The notes below the pieces were generated by a model. The model did not search any database and was not told the origin of the DNA. It saw only the letters and a list, made by a program, of their open reading frames with translations. Positions 39,306-48,110 of a DNA stretch of 64,000 bases are shown one piece after another. Source of the stretch: Moritella sp. Urea-trap-13 (GTDB lineage: Bacteria > Pseudomonadota > Gammaproteobacteria > Enterobacterales > Moritellaceae); the NCBI RefSeq assembly GCF_002836355.1, contig NZ_PJCA01000031.1, positions 310,001 through 374,000 of the forward strand. Direction: 5' to 3'. How positions within the stretch are numbered: the first letter of the stretch is position 1; every line of letters begins with the position of its first letter. A program made the translations under genes and the position numbers.

Positions 39306-39342
39306 AAATAACATTATGTTTATGATCGACCAAATGTTATTT
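39306..39342 (-). terminator. AT-rich stem-loop at the end of the copper gene run
   Basis: AAATAACATT (39306-39315) and AATGTTATTT (39333-39342) are perfect 10-bp complements just past the stop of the minus-strand gene at 39349. The stem is weak because it is AT-rich, so termination is possible but not certain. Confidence 0.4.
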
Positions 39343-39348
39343 AATCTA

Positions 39349-39726
39349 TCACTTGGTTCTTGACTTGGGCCCTAGTTTTTTGGGCGGTTGGTGGCAACTC
39401 CATGGTTTATGTTCAGCATTGTCTTTCACGTTCTGATCAATAAACTTGTAATAGTCTTCTTTTATATGTGTCCACCAATCATCATGAATTTCAGCCCCAT
39501 GTTGTGTGATGATGGCTTCAATGCCATCTAAATTTATATTCGTTGCATCATAGGCAAGATGCAGTGTGCTTTTCTCTTGATTAAAATTAACGGCATCAAC
39601 TCCGAAGGTTTGGTTAATAACCTCTAACAAGGCTGTTTTATTTTGCTCATTTAATTTACTTAGCTTTATGTTTCGAACAACTAAATTTTGCTCTTTTACG
39701 CCAACTTTGTGGTTTAAATTATTCAT
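39349..39726 (-). CDS. HMA-like (ferredoxin-fold) small protein in the copper island
   Basis: A 125-residue protein without signal peptide. Residues 14-80 (LVVRNIKLSKLNEQNKTAL; IINQTFGVDAVNFNQEKSTLHLAYDATNINLDGIEAII in two stretches) follow the beta-alpha-beta-beta-alpha-beta pattern of heavy-metal-associated domains. The usual CxxC metal loop is missing. The C-terminal part ends in PWSCHQPPKKLGP, where a Cys and His could bind metal. It is the last gene of the minus-strand copper group, 104 bp beyond the methyltransferase-like gene. A role in copper handling is inferred from context only. Confidence 0.65.
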   Translation of the reverse strand: MNNLNHKVGVKEQNLVVRNIKLSKLNEQNKTALLEVINQTFGVDAVNFNQEKSTLHLAYDATNINLDGIEAIITQHGAEIHDDWWTHIKEDYYKFIDQNVKDNAEHKPWSCHQPPKKLGPKSRTK

Positions 39727-39830
39727 GTTCTCGTCCTCTTTTCATGTTAACCCTTATTTTATTGATGCGGGTTAACAGCTAATGAGCGGCGCAGGAGGTT
39801 GTTTACTTTTGACTGTCCTGGCTTGTTTAA

Positions 39831-40493
39831 TTAGTTTTTGCTGTTATTTTCTAACGCCTGATTATTAAACTTTGGTAACCAGGCGGGGGTTTTGTGCATA
39901 TAGTCGCGGTACTCATCCCCAAATTCTGCCAATGCAATGGTTTCTTCCCGCTTGGCTAACTTGATGTAAACAACAACCAAAATTGGAAACATCAGTAAAG
40001 TCGGAATAGTCGGCCATTGTAAAAGAAAACCAAACATGATCATGATAAACGCAATGTATTGCGGATGACGACAGCGAGCGTACCAGCCGGTAGAGGCTAA
40101 ACAGTGTGCTTTTTGAGCTTGGTGAAGTACATTCCAGGCCGAAGACAATAACACTAAGCCTAATATAATGAATATGTTGCTGGCTAGGTGCAGCGGGTCC
40201 CAGTGGGCATTACCTTCAAAGCCAAATAAGGTATGTAATAAATGGCCATTTTCATGTGCAAGAAAATTAACCTCAGGGTATTGCTCGGCTAACCAGCCTG
40301 ATAAGAGGTAGATAGAAAGTGGAAAACCATACATTTCGGTAAACAATGCGACGATAAATGCGGAAAATGCCCCTAAGCTGCGCCAATCGGTCTTGGTCTT
40401 GGGTCGTACAAAACTGAAAGCGAAAAATATAAATATCGCGGAGTTCATAATAACGAGCGGCCAAAGTCCATATGCAATATCATGTTGCATCAT
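39831..40493 (-). CDS. Isoprenylcysteine carboxylmethyltransferase-like (ICMT/PEMT family) membrane protein
   Basis: I place the start at the ATG ending at 40493 (AGGGGAAAA upstream), giving 220 residues; a longer frame exists, but it runs deep into the preceding gene. Several membrane helices are followed by the SAM-binding GWYARCRHPQYIAFIMIMFGF motif and the C-terminal KREETIALAEFGDEYRDYMHKTPAWLP region, which characterise the family. Bacterial members are often found beside metal-resistance genes. The substrate is unknown. The start overlaps the DUF2933 gene by 14 bp. Confidence 0.85.
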   Translation of the reverse strand: MMQHDIAYGLWPLVIMNSAIFIFFAFSFVRPKTKTDWRSLGAFSAFIVALFTEMYGFPLSIYLLSGWLAEQYPEVNFLAHENGHLLHTLFGFEGNAHWDPLHLASNIFIILGLVLLSSAWNVLHQAQKAHCLASTGWYARCRHPQYIAFIMIMFGFLLQWPTIPTLLMFPILVVVYIKLAKREETIALAEFGDEYRDYMHKTPAWLPKFNNQALENNSKN

Positions 40494-40827
40494 TTTTCCC
40501 CTTTTCTTCTTTTCCTTGTCGGGCTGTTTTGAGACCTTCAATGTAACCTTCACGATAAGCATCATTTTTTTTCGTTAATGCTTGGAATGTTTCGGGATCT
40601 TCATTCTTACGTTCGGGTTCATCAACTTCGTTATGTTTGCCATGTCCATGCTTTCCGTGCATAAATACATGCATCAGGGGGCATAAAAGAATTATTAAAA
40701 AAGGGAGAAAAGAAAATACGTGCTCTCTATGTTCCATAAACAGGAAATAGCTCACCGCAGCGATTAACAACAGCGCACACCAACCTGTAGGAGTCGACCA
40801 GAATTTTTTTTTGTGCTTACTCATCAT
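40480..40827 (-). CDS. DUF2933 family small membrane protein
   Basis: A 115-residue protein with two hydrophobic stretches (GWCALLLIAAVSYFLFM; HVFSFLPFLIILLCPLMHVFM) followed by a His-rich segment (HGKHGHGKHNEVDEP), the DUF2933 layout. The LLCPLMHVFMHGKHGHG region contains Cys, Met and His residues suited to copper. The soluble C-terminus is charged (EGYIEGLKTARQGKEEKG). It overlaps both neighbours, so the three genes are translationally coupled. Confidence 0.8.
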   Translation of the reverse strand: MMSKHKKKFWSTPTGWCALLLIAAVSYFLFMEHREHVFSFLPFLIILLCPLMHVFMHGKHGHGKHNEVDEPERKNEDPETFQALTKKNDAYREGYIEGLKTARQGKEEKGKNDAT

Positions 40828-41167
40828 CGCTCCCTCTTAGGGTAAATTCAGCTTCATCTACAGCGTGCTTGGTGTGTATCCAGTACAACGCCTCAATTGG
40901 CGTTATACTCACCAGACCTTCGCCTTCTGCATTGACATGGGCAACACGAATGATGAGCTTGGCTATAAATTTCGCAAGCTTTTGGTTTGTATATATATCC
41001 ATCTGAATATGAGATGAAAGTTGGTTTCGGTTGTAATTGTCGACATAAGCGCCGCGACCCTGGGCTTTATGGATAGTGAACCCGGTGATGCCGTGCTGCT
41101 GCAGTGCATTTTCTACCTCTTGCAGACGTAGTTCATCGAATATGGCAGTTACTTTTTTGATAGACAT
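40817..41167 (-). CDS. P-II-like signalling/metal-binding protein
   Basis: A 116-residue cytosolic protein with the P-II/CutA trimeric fold signature: MSIKKVTAIFDELRLQEVENALQ at the N-terminus (first beta-alpha unit), GITGFTIHKAQGRG (second strand and start of the T-loop) and VRVAH-type C-terminal strand with EGLVSITPIEALYWI. The T-loop lacks the usual uridylylation Tyr context of GlnB/GlnK. The start is within a copper operon, between a cupredoxin gene and DUF2933. Metal sensing or ATPase control is therefore more likely than nitrogen control, by inference. Confidence 0.75.
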   Translation of the reverse strand: MSIKKVTAIFDELRLQEVENALQQHGITGFTIHKAQGRGAYVDNYNRNQLSSHIQMDIYTNQKLAKFIAKLIIRVAHVNAEGEGLVSITPIEALYWIHTKHAVDEAEFTLRGSDDE

Positions 41168-41175
41168 AATTCAGC

Positions 41176-41529
41176 TCACTCTATTTTTAGCTGGCCACGA
41201 TACATCTGCATCTGGCAATGAAAAGGATACTCCCCGGCTGGCATGGGCGGCAGTGCGATAGTTACAGGCTGATTAAGCGGTAAATTTTCACTTATCTCCA
41301 TATCTGGAAATAACAGGGTTGCCGCGCAGGGCGATTCATCTTTGCGTAAGAATGTTAATGTTGCGGCCTGATCTGAGCTTAACCGAATATGAGAAGGTTG
41401 ATATGTACCGTTCTCTACTATGATGACCAATGCATCTTCGCCTAATGCTGCCTGCTTAGGTTTGTATAACCAAAACCACCAAACAATGGCTGCAATGAGT
41501 AAGAACCCTGCAATATTGACTAACATCAT
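41176..41529 (-). CDS. Membrane-anchored small cupredoxin
   Basis: The start at the ATG ending at 41529 has AAGGA at good spacing and gives 117 residues. An N-terminal membrane helix (LVNIAGFLLIAAIVWWFWLY) anchors a periplasmic cupredoxin-like domain with ALVIIVENGTYQPSHIRL, the ESPCAATLLFPDM segment and FHCQMQMYRGQL at the end. The Cys, His and Met residues in these segments could form a copper site. It lies 31 bp after copA and 8 bp before the P-II-like gene, so it probably receives or buffers copper from CopA. Confidence 0.8.
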   Translation of the reverse strand: MMLVNIAGFLLIAAIVWWFWLYKPKQAALGEDALVIIVENGTYQPSHIRLSSDQAATLTFLRKDESPCAATLLFPDMEISENLPLNQPVTIALPPMPAGEYPFHCQMQMYRGQLKIE

Positions 41530-41560
41530 AATTATTTCCTTATGTTTTGGTGTTGTTCTG

Positions 41561-43825
41561 TTAATGTTCTGTCGGTTTAAACAAACGTAAGCGGTTGGCA
41601 TTTGTTACTACGGTTAATGACGAAAAGGCCATCGCAGCGCCCGCGATAACAGGATTGAGTAACAAGCCGAAGAACGGATACAGGATCCCTGCAGCAAAGG
41701 GCACGCCTGCAACGTTGTAAATGAAGGCGCCAAACAGGTTTTGTTTTATGTTACGGAGCGTCGCCTTGCTTACTGCAATCGCATCGGCGAGTCCGTGTAA
41801 CGACCCCCGCATCAAGGTAATATCGGCACTTTCAATGGCGACATCAGTGCCGGTGCCAATGGCAAAACCGACATCGGCGAGTGCGAGCGCTGGCGCATCA
41901 TTAATGCCATCTCCGGTCATGCCCACGATTTCATTTTCCATCTGCAGCTCTGCAATTTTTTTGGCTTTGTCTTCGGGCAGGACTTCGGCAAAGAACTCTG
42001 TAATGCCAACTTTTTTAGCAACAGCTGCGGCAGTTTCACTGTTGTCACCGGTTAACATGATGACTCGTATGTTATTACGCTGCAGGCGTTTGATTGCTTC
42101 GATGGAATCTACTTTGATCGGGTCTGCGACTGCAATGATGGCGGCTAATGTGTTATTGACTGCAAAATACATCGGGGTTTTGGCTTCTTTTGCCAGTGTC
42201 TGCGCTTTTATAAGGTATGCAGATATGTCGATATTCCGCTCCTGCATCAGTTTCTGGTTACCGAATAATAACTCTTGACCCTCACAGCTGGCTTCGACAC
42301 CGAGCCCGGCAATCGCGTTAAAACCGTCAATTTTTTTTAGTTCGATGTCTTTCTCAAGTGCAGATTCAACAATGGCCTGGGCCAGCGGGTGTTCAGATCC
42401 TGCTTCTAGGCTGGCGGCCAATTGCAACACCGTCTGTTCGTTGTCAGCATTGGCCAAACAGATGTCGGTCACTGTGGGCGCGCCTTTGGTGATTGTTCCT
42501 GTCTTATCTAAAACCATCGCGGTGATCTTTGATGCTGTTTGCAGCGCTTCGCCATTTCGGATCAAAACACCTGCTTCCGCGGCTTTACCAACACCAACCA
42601 TGACCGACATCGGGGTGGCCAAACCAAGTGCGCAGGGGCAGGCAATAATCAATACAGTGGTAGCGGACACGATGGCGAATGCAACCGTAGGGTCGGGGCC
42701 AAAGTTAAGCCAGACTAACGCACTCACGATGGCTATTATCATGACAGTCGGCACAAAGTAAGCAGAAATTACATCCGCTAAACGGCCAATCGGCGGTTTA
42801 GAGTTTTGCGCCCGTTTTACCATATTAATGATCTGTGCCAGCGCGGTATCCTTACCTACCCGGGTGGCTTTAAAAATAATGGAACCGCTCTTGTTTATTG
42901 TGCCTGCCACAACCTCATCGTGCTCGGATTTTTCCACTGGCATGGGTTCACCTGTCAGCATTGATTCATCAATCGCGGTGTGTCCCTCGACGACAGTACC
43001 ATCAACCGGTATTTTCTCGCCGGGGCGGACTCTTACAAGGTCATTTAATAAGACCTGGGCGATCTCGATATCAATTTCTTTGTTGTCTCTTATCACTTTA
43101 GCGGTTTTGGCCTGCAAGCCAATAAGCCGCTTGATAGCTTCGGAGGTTTTTCCGCGTGCTTTGACCTCTAACGCCAGGCCAAGGTTGATTAAACCGATGA
43201 TCATCGCGGTGGCTTCAAAATAAACATGCCGCGCCATTAAGGGAATGGCATCGGGAGCAAACACCACAACCATGGAATATAACCAGGCGGTTCCTGTCCC
43301 TAAAGCGATGAGCGTATCCATGTTGGCAGAATGATTTTTAAAACTGTGCCAAGCACCCACATAGAAATGTTTACCGGAAAAATACATGACGCCTAACGTC
43401 AATAGGCCGACAACCAACCAGGCTATTCGTTCGCCGGTAGTGGTGACTGTCATTTCACCACCGACCAGGCTGTAAATCATCAACGGCACACCCAGCAATA
43501 AGGCAACGGTCATATCCCGTATCAGGCGTTGATAATAGGCCCACTCTGCTTTTTCTTTTTCATCCAGCGCATCCTCTGCAGAACTTTCTTCCAGTACTTT
43601 GGCGTGGTAACCAGCGCTTTCAACCGTTTTTATCAATTGTCGGTTAAAATCTAGTAAGTCATTAGCGGTGTTGGCGGTTACCATTACCGTTCTGTCAGCA
43701 AAGTTCATCTCTGCGGTAGTAACCCCGGTAACTTGAGTTAGCGCGGTTTCAATTTTGCTAACGCAGCTGGCACAGCTGGCGCCTTCAATAATTAACTGAA
43801 TCGTTTTTGAGTCATTATGCTTCAT
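41561..43825 (-). CDS. copA: Copper-exporting P1B-type ATPase
   Basis: CopA pumps Cu(I) from cytoplasm to periplasm. The 754-residue protein has one N-terminal HMA domain with [15 protein letters not shown] (metal-binding CxxC), eight membrane helices and the channel motif CPC in [13 protein letters not shown]. The actuator ([12 protein letters not shown]), phosphorylation (DKTGTITKG), nucleotide-binding (SEHPLAQAI) and hinge ([16 protein letters not shown]) motifs are all intact. The PIB-1 signature residues point to copper or silver. The start has AAGGA eight bases upstream. It is the first gene of the minus-strand group, with a CopR-like operator about 125 bp upstream. Confidence 0.96.
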   Translation of the reverse strand: MKHNDSKTIQLIIEGASCASCVSKIETALTQVTGVTTAEMNFADRTVMVTANTANDLLDFNRQLIKTVESAGYHAKVLEESSAEDALDEKEKAEWAYYQRLIRDMTVALLLGVPLMIYSLVGGEMTVTTTGERIAWLVVGLLTLGVMYFSGKHFYVGAWHSFKNHSANMDTLIALGTGTAWLYSMVVVFAPDAIPLMARHVYFEATAMIIGLINLGLALEVKARGKTSEAIKRLIGLQAKTAKVIRDNKEIDIEIAQVLLNDLVRVRPGEKIPVDGTVVEGHTAIDESMLTGEPMPVEKSEHDEVVAGTINKSGSIIFKATRVGKDTALAQIINMVKRAQNSKPPIGRLADVISAYFVPTVMIIAIVSALVWLNFGPDPTVAFAIVSATTVLIIACPCALGLATPMSVMVGVGKAAEAGVLIRNGEALQTASKITAMVLDKTGTITKGAPTVTDICLANADNEQTVLQLAASLEAGSEHPLAQAIVESALEKDIELKKIDGFNAIAGLGVEASCEGQELLFGNQKLMQERNIDISAYLIKAQTLAKEAKTPMYFAVNNTLAAIIAVADPIKVDSIEAIKRLQRNNIRVIMLTGDNSETAAAVAKKVGITEFFAEVLPEDKAKKIAELQMENEIVGMTGDGINDAPALALADVGFAIGTGTDVAIESADITLMRGSLHGLADAIAVSKATLRNIKQNLFGAFIYNVAGVPFAAGILYPFFGLLLNPVIAGAAMAFSSLTVVTNANRLRLFKPTEH

Positions 43826-43950
43826 TACTCATTTCCTTATTGATTGCTGTTTCGTTGACGTTATCAATGTAGGTTTGGCTTAATCTTGGTGCTATTGAGA
43901 AGTTGCGCTTTAATCATAGCTTCTATACCTGTCACCGAGGTGTCATGATT

Positions 43951-43965
43951 ATGACAAATATGACA
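43951..43965 (-). promoter_or_regulatory. CopR/CusR-like box upstream of copA
   Basis: On the minus strand the 15-mer reads TGTCATATTTGTCAT, one of four related sites in the island (pattern T-K-A-C-A-N4-K-G-T-A-A-T, here with TGT half-site variations). It lies about 126 bp upstream of copA. A further inverted repeat TGTCAT-GATT-ATGACA is at 43941-43956. Confidence 0.5.
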
Positions 43966-44039
43966 GTTTCAAATGAGAGTTGTGATTTGAAAGTCCATAT
44001 CATCCAAAATAGATTGTGATACATCACGCCGACATTTTG

Positions 44040-44162
44040 GCGCTATAGCGCTGTCTATCTGTGAAATTCAGGCGCAGAAGGGCGGTCCAAGGAGTAAAGT
44101 AGCAGGGTGTGTTTGAGAGTGCTTAACAGCACTAACCGTATCACAAAAGGAGAACGGTTAGT
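44040..44162. other. Palindromes and stem-loop between copA and the Met-rich gene
   Basis: GCGCTATAGCGC (44040-44051) is a perfect 12-bp palindrome; ATAGCGCTAT recurs at 44755-44764. ACTAACCGT (44131-44139) and ACGGTTAGT (44154-44162) form a perfect 9-bp stem just past the stop of the Met-rich gene, a possible terminator without a T run. Confidence 0.45.
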
Positions 44163-44198
44163 TAACAACAGTATGTTGCAAAGGACCGATTACTTAAC

Positions 44199-44621
44199 TT
44201 ACTTAGCGTGAGGCATTTGTGCTTGATGTTGCATCATCTGGTCCATCATCTGTCCCATCATGCCCATCTGGTTTTGTAACATATCCATACGCATTTCCAT
44301 TTGGGTACTATTTACTGTGTTTTTGCCACCATGCATCATCGTACGCATGCCTTTCTGCATTTCATCCATATGCTTTTGCATCAATTTGTTACGTTGACTT
44401 TGGTCGTTCGTTTCCTTGATTTTTGCCATGGTATGATTCATCGCTTGCACATTTTTTTGCATAGCAGCCATCTGATCTTGCCCCATCATGCTTGAATTCA
44501 TTTTATTGCCCTCTTTATTGGACTGGTGACCGTGATCATTAGCCCAAGCGATAGGGAAAAGGCTGGTCAGAGAGCCAATAAACAGAGTGGCTAATAGAAG
44601 ATTATTTTTCATTTTTGACAC
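44199..44621 (-). CDS. Periplasmic Met-rich protein, probable copper binder
   Basis: A 140-residue protein with a signal peptide (MSKMKNNLLLATLFIGSLTS, cut near AWANDHGH) and a mature part dominated by Met, Gln, His and Lys. Methionine clusters (MMGQDQMAAM, MEMRMDMLQNQMGMMGQMMDQMM) are the kind that bind Cu(I). The pattern is mostly helical. It is flanked by copA and copI and runs divergently from copI, so a shared control region is likely. No named family is recognised; it resembles other Met-rich periplasmic copper proteins only in composition. Confidence 0.7.
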   Translation of the reverse strand: MSKMKNNLLLATLFIGSLTSLFPIAWANDHGHQSNKEGNKMNSSMMGQDQMAAMQKNVQAMNHTMAKIKETNDQSQRNKLMQKHMDEMQKGMRTMMHGGKNTVNSTQMEMRMDMLQNQMGMMGQMMDQMMQHQAQMPHAK

Positions 44622-44780
44622 CTTAATATATTAAGTTGCTTGATGGATTGGTCGCCGTATTACCGATTGTTACTACGGATTGCGTTTGCAGGCCTGAGAG
44701 TCGTGTGAGCCTAGCTAGATAGTAGGACAGGATATAAATTCCCGCCAATGACTGATAGCGCTATTAAGATGTTTTATGAG

Positions 44781-44796
44781 ATTACAGAATTGTAAT
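44781..44796 (+). promoter_or_regulatory. CopR/CusR-like box upstream of copI
   Basis: ATTACAGAATTGTAAT is a 6-bp inverted repeat with a 4-bp spacer. It is followed 17 nt later by GTCAGTTT, the same arrangement as the site at 47801 (TGACAGAGTTGTAAT, then GACAGTTT after 17 nt). It lies 110 bp upstream of copI. Confidence 0.6.
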
Positions 44797-44906
44797 ATTC
44801 AAGATAGTTCTTTGTCAGTTTGGCCTGCTAAATTGCTATTTAGATAATATTTTATTGCAGCGTTAAACTATTCTTATAGAATTCAAATAATGAAAGGACT
44901 AAATTG

Positions 44907-45524
44907 ATGAATAAAACACTATTAAGCATTGTTATCGGTAGTGCATTCACCACTGTTGGTTATGTTAGTGCAGCCCCGGACCATAAAGACATGGGACATG
45001 GTAATGACAGTAATACTCTACAGGAACAACATAAATCTATGGCTGGAATGGACCATGGGGAAATGCAGGAACAGCATAGTTCCATGGCTGAGATGGATCA
45101 TGGGAAAATGCAGGGAACCGGCGTTTCTGCACATGGTTCAGAGGGAAACCTTGCTGGTGAACCTGGCAAAGATCGTGATGTTTCTCGAATTATCACTGTT
45201 ATTGCAGATGATACAATGCGCTTTTTTCATGAACCACTAAATGTAAAAAAAGGTGAAACAATTAAGTTTGTTGTTACCAATAACGGCACAACGACACACG
45301 AATTCACTATAGCAACGAAAGATGACCAGAAAAAACATGGTAAGATGATGATGAATAACGCAGCTATGCACCATGGACCTGGAGGCAATTCAATTACCAT
45401 TCAGCCAAACGAATCCATGACGCTCACATGGAAATTTGGGCATGCAGAGCAAATTGAAGCGGCCTGTAATATCCCAGGGCATTACCAAGCTGGGATGTAT
45501 AGTTCGATTGATGTTTCTAGTTAG
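44907..45524 (+). CDS. copI: Periplasmic cupredoxin CopI-like copper-resistance protein
   Basis: I use the ATG at 44907 (AAGGA upstream), 205 residues. A signal peptide ends near VSAAPDHKD. A His/Met-rich segment follows, built on a 15-residue tandem repeat (QEQHKSMAGMDHGEM and QEQHSSMAEMDHGKM, exactly 45 bp each, 45021-45110). The C-terminal cupredoxin domain has the copper ligands in THEFTIATK (His) and AACNIPGHYQAGM (Cys, His, Met). CopI-type proteins protect periplasm from copper. It is preceded by a CopR-like box and lies convergent to the histidine kinase gene. Confidence 0.87.
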   Translation: MNKTLLSIVIGSAFTTVGYVSAAPDHKDMGHGNDSNTLQEQHKSMAGMDHGEMQEQHSSMAEMDHGKMQGTGVSAHGSEGNLAGEPGKDRDVSRIITVIADDTMRFFHEPLNVKKGETIKFVVTNNGTTTHEFTIATKDDQKKHGKMMMNNAAMHHGPGGNSITIQPNESMTLTWKFGHAEQIEAACNIPGHYQAGMYSSIDVSS

Positions 45525-45557
45525 CAGGTCGTGTATCGTTAAGTCTTTATATGAGCA

Positions 45558-46913
45558 CTATAACGATATATCTCTTGTTTTAGATAAACGAATAAAAAAT
45601 TGTGTATTACCTTGTGTTGACTCGACCCAAATTTGACCGCCAAGTGCATTGACTAACGCCTTTGATAGGGTTAAACCGATCCCGATATTAACGGTTGAAT
45701 TATCATTGCGGGTGAAATTACGTTCGAATAAGTGTTTACAGTCATCTGCAGGAATCGTTTTTCCGGCATTGGATACGGAGAGTTGGATATTTTCATTTTC
45801 CTCGCTAATGTCGATCATTATCTTACTATTGTCATTCGCATGGCGGACTGCATTTGATAGTAAGTTACCTATAACTCGGCGTAATAGCGCACTATCGGTG
45901 TCTAATTCAGCATGACCGTGGATCACGATATCGACATTTTTTTCATCTGCAAGTAATTGAAAATATTCTGCAAGCTTACAGGATAGTTCGTATACATTGA
46001 CCATTTCACTATTGATAGTGAGCTGCTCGCTTTCTGCTTTTGCCATAAGTAGGACATCTGTTACCGTCTTAGATAGGAACTCTAATTCTTCAATGTTGCA
46101 CTCAAGAGTGTCTTGGTATTCAAGAGCACTTCTTTCACCTTGCAGCATACACTGATTCCTCACCGTCATTGATGCCAGTGGCGTTCTTAATTCATGGGCG
46201 AGATTTGCTGCATAAAAAGATAATTGATCGAAAGAGCTTTTTAACCGCTTGAGCATCAGATTGAAGACCTGAATCGATGGTTGCATCTCTTGGGGATATT
46301 CAGCCGGATCAAGCCTAGTTGAAAGGGTGTTCACGTCTATTTTGCTGGTTTCAACACTGAATTTACGGATCGGAGACAAACTATACCAAGCAATAAAAGC
46401 CCCTATGAGGCTAAGTACAAAGCACATCAGACCCATGCTTAAGATCATATTTTTAGTCGAACGACCTAAGAATTCGGCATGATTACTGACATCTCTTATC
46501 ACGATTAAACGAAACGACTCACCGTCGGTCTTTGTTATTATGCTCGCGATACCTTTATAATGAACTATGCCATTCTGCCAAGTCACCAACTGGCCTAGAA
46601 CACCATTACGTAGTTTAGCTGGAATAACAATGCCCTGAGATGATGATGGGATTAATAGACCGGTTTTGTCGACGCCCAAAACCGATGTGTCTGGATGATC
46701 GTCAAGGATAGTACTTAAAACGAGTTCTTTACTGCTAGCACTATCATTTATAGCCGTAATGACCATGTCACTTTTATTGAAAATGTACTGCTTATCCATA
46801 TCATTGAAGTGTTGGTTACTGAACCACCAAAAAGATGCAATCGCAGAGCCTATGATAAGAAAGTAGCTGAGCGTAAAATGGACGGTTAATGTGGTGGCAA
46901 TAGAACGTTTCAC
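45558..46913 (-). CDS. Heavy-metal sensor histidine kinase (CusS/CopS type)
   Basis: A 451-residue inner-membrane kinase. There are two membrane helices (about residues 10-30 and 160-180) around a periplasmic sensor region, then HAMP, and a His-containing dimerisation helix with the [13 protein letters not shown]-box. The catalytic domain shows the N box ([12 protein letters not shown]), VSNAGKTI and the G2 box [16 protein letters not shown]. The layout matches CusS/CopS copper kinases. The start overlaps the regulator's stop by 4 bp. It should phosphorylate the adjacent regulator in response to periplasmic copper or silver. Confidence 0.9.
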   Translation of the reverse strand: MKRSIATTLTVHFTLSYFLIIGSAIASFWWFSNQHFNDMDKQYIFNKSDMVITAINDSASSKELVLSTILDDHPDTSVLGVDKTGLLIPSSSQGIVIPAKLRNGVLGQLVTWQNGIVHYKGIASIITKTDGESFRLIVIRDVSNHAEFLGRSTKNMILSMGLMCFVLSLIGAFIAWYSLSPIRKFSVETSKIDVNTLSTRLDPAEYPQEMQPSIQVFNLMLKRLKSSFDQLSFYAANLAHELRTPLASMTVRNQCMLQGERSALEYQDTLECNIEELEFLSKTVTDVLLMAKAESEQLTINSEMVNVYELSCKLAEYFQLLADEKNVDIVIHGHAELDTDSALLRRVIGNLLSNAVRHANDNSKIMIDISEENENIQLSVSNAGKTIPADDCKHLFERNFTRNDNSTVNIGIGLTLSKALVNALGGQIWVESTQGNTQFFIRLSKTRDISL

Positions 46914-47584
46914 GACCTGAGTTCCAATACATACCCCATGCCCCTCACCGTATGAATCAGTGGCGATGAAAAACCATTATCGATTTTGTTGCGCAAGCGT
47001 TTGATCGCAACTTCAATGATATTTGTGTCGCTATCAAAATTGATGTCCCACACTTGACTGGCAATTTGAGATTTAGAAAGTACTTGCCCCTGCCGTGAAA
47101 GCAAAAATTCAAGTAAAGCGTATTCTTTCGCGGTGAGATCTATGGTATCACCGCTTCTTTTTACTTTTCTTTTTAATAAATTAAATTCTAAGTCTCCGGC
47201 CGTAAGGATTGAACCGTCTGTTGAGCCTTTGTCGCGTAACTGATTACGGATCCGCGCTAATAACTCACAGAAAGAAAAAGGTTTACTCATGTAATCATCT
47301 GCGCCAAGCTCTAGTCCTTGGACCCTATCGGCAACATCGTCACGCGCCGTCAGCATGATTACGGGTAAATACTTCGTTCTTAGGCGTAAACGTTTTAATA
47401 CGTCCCAGCCGTTCATTCCCGGCAGCATTACATCTAATAAAACCAGATCATAATCGACTTCTTCTGTTTGATGTAAACCACCAATACCATTATCAACTAG
47501 ATCGACGCTGAAACCACTCTCGTCTAGCCCTTGTTTTAGATATTTACCTAGTTTAACTTCATCTTCGACAATAAGAATTTTCAT
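46910..47584 (-). CDS. OmpR-family copper response regulator (CusR/CopR type)
   Basis: A 224-residue response regulator. The receiver domain carries the acidic pocket (VEDEVKLG), phospho-acceptor Asp in [17 protein letters not shown] near residue 51, and the conserved Lys in [10 protein letters not shown]. The C-terminal winged-helix DNA-binding domain ends with [10 protein letters not shown] and [11 protein letters not shown]. This is the CusR/CopR subfamily typical of heavy-metal systems. It heads a two-gene operon with the kinase. A predicted box (47734-47748) sits upstream, suggesting autoregulation. Confidence 0.92.
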   Translation of the reverse strand: MKILIVEDEVKLGKYLKQGLDESGFSVDLVDNGIGGLHQTEEVDYDLVLLDVMLPGMNGWDVLKRLRLRTKYLPVIMLTARDDVADRVQGLELGADDYMSKPFSFCELLARIRNQLRDKGSTDGSILTAGDLEFNLLKRKVKRSGDTIDLTAKEYALLEFLLSRQGQVLSKSQIASQVWDINFDSDTNIIEVAIKRLRNKIDNGFSSPLIHTVRGMGYVLELRS

Positions 47585-47733
47585 CAGCCTTCCATGCGAA
47601 CTGTAACTGTGTTGTTAGATTGGTATTTCATTGTTTTCTGTAAGACTACATTGACACCGTAGACTCTTGTTGAGCTAATTATCACAAACTGGTTAAGAGT
47701 ATAATACATTCATTACTGAAAACTGACAGGAGG

Positions 47734-47748
47734 ATTACCATTTTGTCA
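47734..47748 (-). promoter_or_regulatory. CopR/CusR-like box upstream of the response-regulator gene
   Basis: On the minus strand this is TGACAAAATGGTAAT, differing from the 47801 site (TGACAGAGTTGTAAT) at three positions. It lies about 150 bp before the regulator gene and is followed by GTCAGTTT. Confidence 0.55.
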
Positions 47749-47800
47749 TTTTAACCTTGAAAGGTTGTTAATCACCTTGAGAACTAAGAATATTTAAAGC

Positions 47801-47815
47801 TGACAGAGTTGTAAT
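47801..47815 (+). promoter_or_regulatory. CopR/CusR-like box facing the DUF3047 gene
   Basis: TGACAGAGTTGTAAT is followed by ATT and, after 17 nt in all, GACAGTTT. The same arrangement precedes copI. It lies 75 bp upstream of a 35-codon ORF and about 295 bp upstream of the DUF3047 gene. Confidence 0.6.
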
Positions 47816-47890
47816 ATTGACGACATCCCTGTGACAGTTTAGGACGCTAGTATTCAAGGCGTACCGTTTAACAACATCAAAGTGAATAAT

Positions 47891-47998
47891 ATGAAAAAGG
47901 CAGTAATCGATAATCAACGAATACAACGGTCACTACGCCTATTTATATTATATGCCCACAACATTGCGGGTTTTTTGTATTCTAAGTTACAGTACTGA
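47891..47998 (+). CDS. Possible 35-residue small protein or leader peptide
   Basis: The frame ATG AAA AAG GCA through TGA encodes 35 residues beginning MKKAVIDNQRIQRSLRL, basic with a hydrophobic middle (FILYAHNIAGFLY), and lies 75 bp after a CopR-like box. There is no strong ribosome binding site. A weak hairpin followed by TTTTTT (47955-47976) lies inside the frame and could attenuate transcription into the DUF3047 gene. This may be a leader rather than a functional protein. Confidence 0.3.
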   Translation: MKKAVIDNQRIQRSLRLFILYAHNIAGFLYSKLQY

Positions 47999-48110
47999 TG
48001 GTCTTATTCCGTAAAAAATAGCCAAAGGAGCGAGGTCAGTCGTCGCCATTACTAGATTGTCAGGCAAAGCGGGTATCGGCACTTAGAACCACATATTAAG
48101 AGGTCCGGTT

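Noticed and set aside
42345-42761. 138-codon antisense frame inside copA
   Set aside because: It is a shadow of the conserved P-type ATPase sequence.
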